The notes below the pieces were generated by a model. The model did no database searches. It was not told the DNA's origin and was given only the letters and a program-made list of their open reading frames with translations. A stretch of DNA of 40,037 nt from CAYMKL01 sp964390805. Lineage in GTDB: Bacteria > Chloroflexota > Anaerolineae > VGOG01. The first letter of the stretch is position 1; each line of letters starts with the position of its first letter. The DNA lies in assembly GCA_964390805.1 (NCBI GenBank), contig CAYMKL010000057.1, forward strand, positions 1-40,037. Reading direction: 5' to 3'. Shown here one piece after another: positions 1-6,817 of this stretch. The position numbers were made by a program, and so were the translations under genes.

Positions 1-94
1 GTGCCACCATATGTCTACATCGACTTATCCGCAGTGTTAAGGTACAGTACCCAAGTTTTGGCTATACCCTATTCAAATCAAAGGAGGTATGAAC

Positions 95-448
95 ATGCCT
101 GAGTTTGTCAATCCCTTCAGCGGAAAGGTACCAGATCGCAAACTTACTACAGAGGAGCTGGTGCGGGCGATTCGCCTGAACCTCGCCGCCGAGCACGAGG
201 CGGTGCACCTCTACATGGCCCACGCCGACGCCACCGACCACCCCCTGGCCAAGGAGGTGCTCATTGACATCGCCAACGAAGAGCGGGTTCACGCCGGTGA
301 GTTCTCTCGCCTGCTCGAGATCTTGACAGGCGATGAGGATAAATGGCTGGAGGAAGGCGCGGAGGAAGTGGACGAGATGGCGGCTGAGCTCGGTATGACC
401 GCGGCGGCCGGCAGTGAGGAATCCACCATCGGGTCGTTGAAGGAGTGA
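95..448 (+). CDS. Encapsulated ferritin-like cargo protein (EncFtn)
   Basis: Short all-helical ferritin-like protein of 117 aa. In encapsulated ferritins two subunits pair to build a ferroxidase site, oxidising Fe(II) for storage inside a protein nanocompartment. The sequence shows Glu33/Glu35 in the first helix and an E-E-R-V-H motif (Glu62/Glu63, His66) in the second, the expected ligand pattern. An acidic linker leads to the C-terminal tail T-I-G-S-L-K-E, which matches the GSL-type cargo-loading peptide of family 1 encapsulins. The encapsulin gene follows 24 bp downstream. The AAGGAGGT at 81-88 abuts an ATG at 89 but sits 6-7 bases before the ATG at 95, so 95 is the better start (89 would add two residues). 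The assignment is firm; iron storage is inferred from the family. Confidence 0.92.
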   Translation: MPEFVNPFSGKVPDRKLTTEELVRAIRLNLAAEHEAVHLYMAHADATDHPLAKEVLIDIANEERVHAGEFSRLLEILTGDEDKWLEEGAEEVDEMAAELGMTAAAGSEESTIGSLKE

Positions 449-472
449 TCAGACAAAGAAGGAGGAAGTGAT

Positions 473-1261
473 ATGGCTAACAAGTACTTAGCTCGAGAGG
501 ATGCTCCCTTTGGAGCAGAAACGTGGAAAATGCTGGACTCTGTGATGAAGGAAGCGGCCAAAAGCCAACTTGCGGGCCGTCGCCTGCTGCACATCGAGGG
601 CCCCTTCGGTTTGGGGTTGAAGACAGTGCCCTTGCAGGATGTCGAAGTGGAACCAGGTGTGATCGTCGGCGAGTTTCTGCCTGTTCTGCTGATCCAGAAG
701 ACATTTGCTCTCAGTGTGCGAGATCTGGCCAGCTATGAGAGGGATGGAATAACGCTCAACACGAGCGCGGTGATTGAGGCTGCCATGGAGTGTGCCCGGT
801 TGGAGGATGAAGTGATCTTCAACGGAAAGTCACTCTTGCCCGGTCTGTTGACGGCAGATGGCGCGAACGAGCTGCAACTCTCCCCGTGGGACGAGGTCGG
901 CGAGGCTGCTGAGGACATCATCAAGGCCATGACCACCCTCGACAAGGCAGGCTTTCACGGCCCCTACTCCCTGGCTTTAGCGCCCAGCCGCTACAATCTT
1001 CTGTTCCGCCGCTATCCCAGGGGGAACTTCAGCGAGATGGAGCACGTGAAGACGATGGTGACTGAGGGCGTCTTCAAAGCGCCCATGCTCGAGAGCGGCG
1101 GCGTGTTGCTGGCTTCGGGCCGCCAATTCGCTTCCATCGTGCTGGGGCAGGACATGACCATCGGTTTCGTCGGCCCCACCGGCGAGGAGATAGAGTTCTC
1201 GATCTCCGAGAGCCTGGTGCCCGTCATCCGCCAGCCACAGGCCATCTGCGTCCTGAAGTAG
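473..1261 (+). CDS. enc: Encapsulin shell protein (family 1, HK97 fold)
   Basis: Shell protomer of an encapsulin nanocompartment, 262 aa, the usual family length. The N-terminus (N-K-Y-L-A-R-E-D-A-P-F then W-K-M-L-D) is the helix that binds the cargo peptide on the inner face in family 1 encapsulins. Further on are the E-G-P-F-G-L-G motif, the elongated-loop region and a C-terminal A-domain ending V-I-R-Q-P-Q-A-I. It is preceded by GGAGGA (461-466) six bases before the ATG and forms a two-gene operon with the encapsulated ferritin, closed by a hairpin at 1272-1307. Together they should sequester iron and limit Fenton chemistry in an anaerobe exposed to oxygen. No second cargo with an obvious GSL tag is seen among the other ferritin-like proteins in the window. 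Confidence 0.95.
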   Translation: MANKYLAREDAPFGAETWKMLDSVMKEAAKSQLAGRRLLHIEGPFGLGLKTVPLQDVEVEPGVIVGEFLPVLLIQKTFALSVRDLASYERDGITLNTSAVIEAAMECARLEDEVIFNGKSLLPGLLTADGANELQLSPWDEVGEAAEDIIKAMTTLDKAGFHGPYSLALAPSRYNLLFRRYPRGNFSEMEHVKTMVTEGVFKAPMLESGGVLLASGRQFASIVLGQDMTIGFVGPTGEEIEFSISESLVPVIRQPQAICVLK

Positions 1262-1271
1262 TAGATGGTCG

Positions 1272-1307
1272 CTGTATCCCCCAGGCCAGAGGACTTGGGG
1301 GATACAG
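1272..1307 (+). terminator. Hairpin after the encapsulin operon
   Basis: Arms 1272-1284 and 1294-1307 pair almost perfectly (CTGTATCCCCCA with TGGGGGATACAG) around a short loop. It begins 11 bases after the encapsulin stop. No T-tract follows, so it may be a processing or attenuating hairpin rather than a classical intrinsic terminator. Confidence 0.6.
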
Positions 1308-1359
1308 ACTCACTCGGTAGCAAGGAAAACCGTCGTTCTATTCGCAGGTAGGAAGTCCC

Positions 1360-1932
1360 ATGGACGTAAAGCAAGCCATACAGACGAGAAGAGCATATCG
1401 CTCGCTGGACCCTGTGGAAATAACCGAAGAGCTTATTAGGGACCTGGCCGAGAGCGCCCGTTTGGCTCCTTCTTGCTTCAACAACCAGCCCTGGAGATTC
1501 GTCTTCGCCCAAGACCCTGAGGTCTTGAAGAAACTGCATGGCGCTATGTCGAGAGGCAATCAGTGGGTTCAGGCTGCCTCCATGATCATCGCCGTGTTCA
1601 GCCGCGAGGACCTGGACTGCCGCACCAAGGGCAGGAACTATTACCTCTTTGACACGGGGATGGCAACAGCCTTTCTCATACTGACGGCCACGGAGATGGG
1701 ACTGGTGGCCCATCCGATAGCCGGATTCAATGAACAGGCGGTCAAGGAGATCCTCGGCATCCCCGAGGACATGAAGCTTATCACTGTGGTGAACGTCGGC
1801 AAACACTCCGAAGCCATAGGCCCTCTTCTTTCCGAGAAACAGGTGGAGTCGGAGAAAAACAGGCCGGAAAGGCTACCCCTGGAGGAGTTTGCCTATGTGA
1901 ATGGATTCACTTGTTCTCTCAAACAGACCTGA
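1360..1932 (+). CDS. Nitroreductase family FMN oxidoreductase
   Basis: NAD(P)H-dependent flavin oxidoreductase of the nitroreductase fold, 190 aa, a normal length for the compact branch. The N-terminal T-R-R-A-Y-R-S motif binds the FMN phosphate. A-P-S-C-F-N-N-Q-P-W is the conserved FMN/dimer segment, E-M-G-L-V-A-H-P-I-A-G-F sits in the core, and I-L-G-I-P-E-D-M lies near the end. Substrates cannot be predicted; members reduce quinones, flavins or nitro compounds. The ATG at 1360 starts at the conserved N-terminal motif. The 3' end overlaps the next gene by 22 bases, suggesting translational coupling to the phosphatase. The last 20 or so residues are not a conserved part of the family. Confidence 0.85.
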   Translation: MDVKQAIQTRRAYRSLDPVEITEELIRDLAESARLAPSCFNNQPWRFVFAQDPEVLKKLHGAMSRGNQWVQAASMIIAVFSREDLDCRTKGRNYYLFDTGMATAFLILTATEMGLVAHPIAGFNEQAVKEILGIPEDMKLITVVNVGKHSEAIGPLLSEKQVESEKNRPERLPLEEFAYVNGFTCSLKQT

Positions 1933-3704
1933 CCGAGGACTTGGCTATCCTCAACCAAATCGTTGAAACGCTGAATCGGGCTGTGGATGTGCGTGGCGCG
2001 CTCGACTCTGCTCTGGAACGGTTGGTTGAGCTGATGGGGTTGGAGACTGGATGGGTCTTCGTGAAGGCCCCGACAGCCCAGGATGGCGGGGAGGATGCAG
2101 GCTACGTGCTGGCGGCCCACCACAACCTGCCACCCGCGCTGGCTAACGCTGGCGTATGGACGAGTGGCTGCAATTGCCAGAGTCTTTGTGACCAGGGGCG
2201 CCTGACTGGGGCGTATAACGAGGTGCGTTGTAGCCGTCTGGGCGGCGCGAGCGGTGACCGGCGCGGGCTCGCGGTGCACGCTTCGGTGCCCCTGCGCTCC
2301 GGTGACCGTATCCTGGGCATCCTCAACGTGGCCGGGCCAGACTGGGCGTCTTTCAGCCCCCGGGCCCTGGCACTGCTGACCAACGCCGGCAACCAGATGG
2401 GCATCGCTCTGGAGCGGGCGCAACTCTTCGACCTGCTGAGGGAGCAGCGTATTCACGAGCAGGCAGCGCTGCTCGACCTTTCCAACCAGTTGTTGAGACG
2501 GTTGGACTTGGACGACGTGATGGACTACCTGGTCAAAGAGGCGCGTCGCTTGCTACACGCTGACGCCTGCGCGCTGTTGCTCCCTGGAGATGAGCCCGGC
2601 TGCCTGGTCTTCCGCGCCGCTAGCGGTTGGCGTTTCGACCCTGTGGCCAGTCAGCGCCAGGTGTCCGCTGACGAGCACAGCGGCCCTGGGTTGGTGATGC
2701 GCACGCAGCAACCCCTGCTCATAGAGGACATCGAGGCGAGCGAGCCAGCTATCTGGGGAACGGATTGGATTGCGTCGGAGGGCTTTCGGGGACACGCAGT
2801 GGTCCCTCTGGTCGTTGATGGCCGCTCCATCGGCGTGCTGATGATTAACACGTGGCAGCCATGGCTGCTGAACGAGGACGAGGTGCGCTTCCTGCGCCTG
2901 ATGGCCAACCAGGCAGCTATCGCTATCGAGAAGGCACGGCTGCATCGCGAGGAGATCGAGCGCCAACGGCTGGAGCGGGAACTAGCCATCGGTCGGCAGA
3001 TTCAGCTTGGCCTGTTGCCAAAGGACTGCCCGGTCGTACCAGGCTGGGAGTTCGCCGCGGTCTACCAGGCAGCGCGTCAGGTAGGGGGCGACTTCTACGA
3101 CTTCCCCGAGTTGCCGGGCGAGCCTGGGCGACTGGGACTAGTCATCGCCGACGTGGCCGACAAGGGGGTGCCTGCGGCCCTGATGATGGCCCTCAGCCGC
3201 GCGATGGTTCGTACTGCCACAGCCGACGGCCGCGGCCCATCGGCTGCGCTGGGCTTGGCCAATGAGTTGATACTGAAACACAGCCAGACGGATCTCTTCG
3301 TGAGCGCCTTTTATGCTACGCTGGACACCCGCGGTGGCCGGTTGACCTATGCCAATGCTGGCCACAACCGGCCGCTGTGGGTGCAGATCAGCTCAGGTGA
3401 GATCCAGGAACTGGCTGCGCGGGGCATTGTCTTGGGCGTTCTTGAGGACATCGAGTTGGAGGAGCGGGAGATTGACGTGGCCCCCGGTGACCTCCTGGTC
3501 TTCTATACCGACGGCGTGACCGAGGCGATGAACACCGACGGCCAGCAGTTTGGCAGGGAGCGGTTGCGGGCGGCTGTGGCGGCCACTCCGGAGGCCAGTG
3601 CGCAACACATCATTGCGGCAGTGGTGGATGCTGTCAGGGCCTTCACCGGCGATGCCCCACAGTCAGATGATCTCACCCTCTTGGTGGTCAAGCGGTGCCC
3701 CTGA
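1911..3704 (+). CDS. GAF-GAF-PP2C (RsbU/SpoIIE-type) phosphatase
   Basis: Cytosolic signalling phosphatase of 597 aa. Two GAF domains (about residues 15-165 and 190-345) are followed by a short coiled helix rich in Glu/Arg and a SpoIIE-type PP2C domain (about 365-597). Metal-binding motifs are present: G-G-D-F-Y-D-F, V-I-A-D-V-A-D-K-G, N-A-G-H-N-R-P, F-Y-T-D-G-V-T-E and D-D-L-T-L-L. Such enzymes normally dephosphorylate an STAS anti-anti-sigma factor in a partner switch, but no STAS or anti-sigma kinase gene lies in this window. The start is TTG at 1911 inside the nitroreductase gene, with GGAGGAG at 1881-1887 rather far upstream. ATG codons at 1895 and 1901 are in another frame and hit stops quickly, so the exact start is uncertain. 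The first GAF has an extra Cys-containing loop (C-N-C) that could bind a ligand. Confidence 0.88.
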   Translation: MFSQTDLTEDLAILNQIVETLNRAVDVRGALDSALERLVELMGLETGWVFVKAPTAQDGGEDAGYVLAAHHNLPPALANAGVWTSGCNCQSLCDQGRLTGAYNEVRCSRLGGASGDRRGLAVHASVPLRSGDRILGILNVAGPDWASFSPRALALLTNAGNQMGIALERAQLFDLLREQRIHEQAALLDLSNQLLRRLDLDDVMDYLVKEARRLLHADACALLLPGDEPGCLVFRAASGWRFDPVASQRQVSADEHSGPGLVMRTQQPLLIEDIEASEPAIWGTDWIASEGFRGHAVVPLVVDGRSIGVLMINTWQPWLLNEDEVRFLRLMANQAAIAIEKARLHREEIERQRLERELAIGRQIQLGLLPKDCPVVPGWEFAAVYQAARQVGGDFYDFPELPGEPGRLGLVIADVADKGVPAALMMALSRAMVRTATADGRGPSAALGLANELILKHSQTDLFVSAFYATLDTRGGRLTYANAGHNRPLWVQISSGEIQELAARGIVLGVLEDIELEEREIDVAPGDLLVFYTDGVTEAMNTDGQQFGRERLRAAVAATPEASAQHIIAAVVDAVRAFTGDAPQSDDLTLLVVKRCP

Positions 3705-3787
3705 CTGTCTAAACAGGCCGGCAAGAGTTCCTCTAACTTTTAACCCTGCTATGGAGAGACTAGAGAAGTACAAGGGAGGTGTTGGCA

Positions 3788-5014
3788 ATGCCAGCAGTTG
3801 AAATCAAGCCCGATGTCTATTGGATAGGTGTAAACGACAGGACCACAGACCTCTTCGAGGGCCTGTGGCCGATCGCAGAAGAGGGGGTCTCTTACAATGC
3901 CTATCTGATCAACGACGAGAAGAAGGCTGTTATTGACCTGTCCAAGGCGCTGAAGACGGACGAGTTCTTCGATCACATCGCTGAAATCGTGGAGCTCTCC
4001 GAGATTGATTACATCATCATCAACCACATGGAGCCGGATCACACCGGTGTGCTGCGCACTCTCAGGAAGATAGCGCCCCACGCGATCATCCTGGGTTCCC
4101 CGAAGACCAAGGCCATGCTGGACTCTTTCTACGGCGTCACTGAAAACGTCAGGGCCGTCGGGGATGGGGAGACGCTCTCCCTGGGCAGAAGGACGCTGCA
4201 ATTCTTCTCCACGCCCTTCGTGCACTGGCCGGAGACGATGATGACCTACGAGACGACGCATCGTATCCTCTTCTCCTGCGACGCCTTTGGTGGCTATGGG
4301 GCCCTCGGTGGCGCCATCTTCGACGATGAGTGCACGGAGCTGGACTTCTACCAGAAAGAATCGCTCCGCTACTACGTCAACATCGTGGCCAAGTTCAGCA
4401 GGCCCGTGCTTAAGGCCATCGAGAAGCTGGCCGATGTGCCGGTGGAGATCATCGCCCCGTCTCATGGGCTCATCTGGCGGGAGCAGCCTCAACTCATCTT
4501 GAAGCTCTACCAGAAGTGGGCCGAATACGCCAGCGGCGAAACCGAAGTGGGGATAACCTTCATCTACGGCTCAATGTACGGCAACACTGAGGCCATGATG
4601 AACGCCGTGGCCCGGGGCATCGCCCGCGTGGGGGTTCCCCTGGACATCTTCGACGCAGCCAGAACCGACGTCAGTTACATCCTCCCCTCTCTGTGGACCA
4701 AGGCAGGGGTGATGGTGGGTGCTCCCACCTACGAGGGCACACTGTTCCCGCCGATGGCCCGGGTGCTGGAGATGGCTGTGCTCAAGCGCGTGCTGAACAA
4801 GAAAGTCGCCTATTTTGGCAGCTATGGGTGGAGCGGTGGGGCTCTGAAGCATCTCAAGAAGATCGTTGAACCTGTGAGGTGGGAGCTGGTGAACTCCTTC
4901 GAGTTCACTGGAAAGCCCACCGAGGAGGACCTCAAGAGGGGGGAGGAATTCGGAGCTAGCTTTGCGGAAGTGATAGGGAGTAATGAGAAATGGGCAGCGA
5001 GTGATCAGGAATGA
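3788..5014 (+). CDS. fprA: Flavodiiron protein (FprA/ROO-type O2/NO reductase)
   Basis: Soluble A-type flavodiiron protein, 408 aa. The N-terminal metallo-beta-lactamase-like diiron domain (about 1-250) has the full ligand set: H-M-E-P-D-H, then His in F-V-H-W-P, Asp in S-C-D-A-F-G-G and His in P-S-H-G-L-I-W. The C-terminal flavodoxin domain (about 255-395) starts with Y-G-S-M-Y-G-N-T-E, the FMN phosphate loop. The family reduces O2 to water or NO to N2O with electrons from rubredoxin; a rubredoxin (10490) and a rubredoxin-reductase-like flavoprotein (10648) are in the same region. GGAGGT at 3775-3780 fixes the start at ATG 3788; an in-frame GTG at 3779 overlaps the ribosome site and is unlikely. 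The C-terminal tail overlaps a direct/inverted repeat. Confidence 0.93.
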   Translation: MPAVEIKPDVYWIGVNDRTTDLFEGLWPIAEEGVSYNAYLINDEKKAVIDLSKALKTDEFFDHIAEIVELSEIDYIIINHMEPDHTGVLRTLRKIAPHAIILGSPKTKAMLDSFYGVTENVRAVGDGETLSLGRRTLQFFSTPFVHWPETMMTYETTHRILFSCDAFGGYGALGGAIFDDECTELDFYQKESLRYYVNIVAKFSRPVLKAIEKLADVPVEIIAPSHGLIWREQPQLILKLYQKWAEYASGETEVGITFIYGSMYGNTEAMMNAVARGIARVGVPLDIFDAARTDVSYILPSLWTKAGVMVGAPTYEGTLFPPMARVLEMAVLKRVLNKKVAYFGSYGWSGGALKHLKKIVEPVRWELVNSFEFTGKPTEEDLKRGEEFGASFAEVIGSNEKWAASDQE

Positions 5015-5065
5015 GTAACGAGTCAAATGGTCGAAACTCATCACTCATTGGCTCGTTGACTCGGT
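5009..5065. repeat. GAGTCAA-type dispersed repeat at the gene end
   Basis: Stretch made of ATGAGTAACGAGTCAA-like and CTCATTGGCTCGTTGACTCG-like segments, forming imperfect inverted arms (CGAGTCAA with TTGACTCG). It starts within the stop region of the flavodiiron gene. A related copy lies at 16307-16361, also overlapping a stop codon. Confidence 0.6.
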
Positions 5066-5086
5066 ACCTCTAGCAAGGAGGCACAC

Positions 5087-5377
5087 ATGCCAACAAAAAA
5101 AGGTAGCGTCCCTGGTCGCCATGACGAGCACCATACCATGTTCTACGGTATCTCCACTTGCGTTTGGTGCAAGCGGACTCGCAGGTTTTTGGAGGACCAG
5201 GGGGTCGCGTTTGACTATGTCTACGTGGACCTACTTTCAGGTCAGGAACGGGAGGAGGTGCTGGCCCAGGTTCGTCGCTGGAATCCTAGAGCGTCGTTCC
5301 CCACTATAGTGGTTGACAACTCGAGGGTCGTGATTGGGTACAAGCCGGAGAAGATCAAGGAGGCGCTGAGGCTATGA
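5087..5377 (+). CDS. Glutaredoxin-like protein (CVWC active site)
   Basis: Small thioredoxin-fold protein of 96 aa. The active site C25-V-W-C28 follows the first beta strand (M-F-Y-G-I-S-T). A cis-proline segment (A-S-F-P-T-I-V) and the G-Y-K-P-E-K-I helix at the end match the NrdH/glutaredoxin family. The N-terminal 15 residues are an extra basic/polar tail. The next gene, a ferredoxin:thioredoxin reductase catalytic subunit, overlaps by 4 bases (ATGA), so the two are translationally coupled. It is reasonable to infer that the glutaredoxin-like protein is the substrate of that reductase. A strong AAGGAGG at 5075-5081 supports the start. Confidence 0.88.
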   Translation: MPTKKGSVPGRHDEHHTMFYGISTCVWCKRTRRFLEDQGVAFDYVYVDLLSGQEREEVLAQVRRWNPRASFPTIVVDNSRVVIGYKPEKIKEALRL

Positions 5378-5889
5378 ACGAAGAGATTGCCATTCCTACT
5401 GAGAAGGTGGACGCGCTCTACGAGCGGCTGGACCGGGAGGCGGAGGCTTCTGGCTACCACCTCAACCCCGACCGAGAGTTCACCAGGGATCTGGTGAAAG
5501 GGCTGCTCGTCAACGAACAGCGTTATGGCTACTGGGCTTGCCCCTGTCGGCTGGCCATGGGGGACAAGCGGAAGGACCTGGACATCATCTGCCCCTGTGA
5601 CTACCGGGACCCTGACCTGCTCGACTGGGGGAACTGCTATTGTGCCCTGTATGTCTCCGACGAGATCCTGCGGGGAGAGCAGGAAGCCCGGCCCATTCCG
5701 GAGCGCCGCCCACCTGAGGGAGAGCGCCCTCAGGAGATCTCCGCCCGCGCGCCCGCTCGGCCCGGCGAGGAGCCGGCTCTACCTGTCTGGCGGTGCAGGG
5801 TCTGCGGCTACCTCTGCGCCCGCGAGAGCCCTCCCGCTGTCTGTCCGATCTGCAAGGCCAAACGGGAGCGCTTCGAGCGCTTCTGGTGA
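5374..5889 (+). CDS. Ferredoxin:thioredoxin reductase catalytic subunit fused to a rubredoxin-like domain
   Basis: Two-part redox protein of 171 aa. Residues 1-100 are an FTR catalytic chain with the 4Fe-4S and active-site cysteines C56-P-C58, C73-P-C75 and C88-Y-C90, spaced as in the non-plant FTR family. A Pro/Arg/Glu-rich linker (about 105-137) leads to a rubredoxin-like zinc/iron knuckle: W-R-C141-R-V-C144-G-Y and C157-P-I-C160. FTR takes electrons one at a time from a ferredoxin and reduces a protein disulfide. The fused rubredoxin-like domain could be a built-in electron donor or a docking site. The gene starts inside the glutaredoxin stop (ATGA), which points to that protein as partner. 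No FTR variable (alpha) subunit is seen nearby. Family assignment of both domains is strong; their cooperation is inferred. Confidence 0.88.
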   Translation: MNEEIAIPTEKVDALYERLDREAEASGYHLNPDREFTRDLVKGLLVNEQRYGYWACPCRLAMGDKRKDLDIICPCDYRDPDLLDWGNCYCALYVSDEILRGEQEARPIPERRPPEGERPQEISARAPARPGEEPALPVWRCRVCGYLCARESPPAVCPICKAKRERFERFW

Positions 5890-5896
5890 GACAACA

Positions 5897-5995
5897 AGAA
5901 ACCAGGTTTTTGGGACCCTTGTCCCAAGACGATCCACCATGGCAGGCATTTTCTGTGCCCCGACAGCACTTTCTATACGGAAAAACCTGGTTTCT
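5897..5995. repeat. Inverted-repeat element (15-bp perfect arms)
   Basis: AGAAACCAGGTTTTT at 5897-5911 is repeated as its exact reverse complement at 5981-5995, enclosing 69 bases with no convincing gene. It fills the space between the FTR fusion and the DUF554 gene. It could be a small non-autonomous element or a transcribed hairpin; no T-tract follows the right arm. Confidence 0.7.
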
Positions 5996-6032
5996 ACTAC
6001 CTTGTCCAGAGTCCAGCATCGGAGGATGGTTG

Positions 6033-6737
6033 ATGATAGGCACCGTCATAAACGTGATCACCGTGATAGCAGGCGGCACTTTGGGCACCCTTTTGGGCGA
6101 AAGGTTGCCTTCGCGCATCCGTCACATCGTCATGCAGGGGGTGGGCCTGGTGACCCTGGCGGTGGGGATGAGCATGGCCATCACCACCAAGAACTTCCTG
6201 CTGGTGTTATTGAGTATCGTCATAGGCGGCATAGTGGGAGAGTGGTGGGCGGTAGAGGAGCGGCTGGACGAAGCCGGGAAGTGGCTGGAGGTCAGGGCTG
6301 CTCGATTCCCCTTCCTGGCTCGGGGTGAATTCACCAAAGGTTTCGTCACCGCCAGCCTGGTCTTTTGCGTGGGCCCCATGACCATCTTGGGCTCCATTCA
6401 GGATGGCCTGTCGGGCGATTACACCCTGCTGGCCATAAAGAGCGTGCTGGATGGCTTCTCTGCGCTGGCCTTCGCTGCCTCCATGGGGATGGGGGCGACC
6501 TTCTCCGCCGTCACGGTGCTTGTGTACCAGGGAGTTCTCACCCTGGGAGCCTCTCTCTTCCAAAACGTTCTCACCGATGCAGTCGTAACGGAGATGACAG
6601 CCACCGGTGGGGTCATGATTGTGGGGATTGGTCTTTTGCTGCTGGAGATAAAACGGGTCAGGGTGGCCAACTTCCTGCCCGCTCTGGCCATTGTCCCACT
6701 GCTGGTGGCCTTGTGGGAGAGGTGGGGGCCTCGTTGA
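6033..6737 (+). CDS. DUF554 family membrane protein
   Basis: Integral membrane protein of 234 aa with about six to seven hydrophobic helices. The N-terminus M-I-G-T-V-I-N-V-I-T-V-I-A-G and G-T-L-L-G-E are typical of DUF554 (YdfK-like). F-C-V-G-P-M-T-I-L-G-S-I-Q-D-G-L is the hallmark central motif, followed by D-G-F-S-A-L-A-F-A-A-S-M-G. GGAGG at 6021-6025 places the start at ATG 6033, although the frame is open further upstream through the inverted-repeat element. Function is unknown; a transporter or channel role has been suggested only from topology. No coupling to neighbours is evident beyond the shared strand. Confidence 0.88.
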   Translation: MIGTVINVITVIAGGTLGTLLGERLPSRIRHIVMQGVGLVTLAVGMSMAITTKNFLLVLLSIVIGGIVGEWWAVEERLDEAGKWLEVRAARFPFLARGEFTKGFVTASLVFCVGPMTILGSIQDGLSGDYTLLAIKSVLDGFSALAFAASMGMGATFSAVTVLVYQGVLTLGASLFQNVLTDAVVTEMTATGGVMIVGIGLLLLEIKRVRVANFLPALAIVPLLVALWERWGPR

Positions 6738-6817
6738 GAGGACTGTGTGCTCAAGGGAGAGACGGGGTTGAGTCATGATTTGGTACTGTTTCTGCAATGT
6801 GTTGGGGGAATTAACTG

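Noticed and set aside
1..94. Promoter before the encapsulated ferritin
   Set aside because: A TATACC-like box is visible near 63 but no matching -35 at proper spacing, so not listed as a feature.
5793..6032. N-terminal extension of DUF554 protein
   Set aside because: It would run through the FTR gene end and the inverted repeat; GGAGG at 6021 and the family N-terminus support 6033.
5525..6328. Plus-strand 267-codon frame across the FTR fusion and DUF554
   Set aside because: It overlaps two well-supported genes in other frames and crosses the inverted-repeat element.
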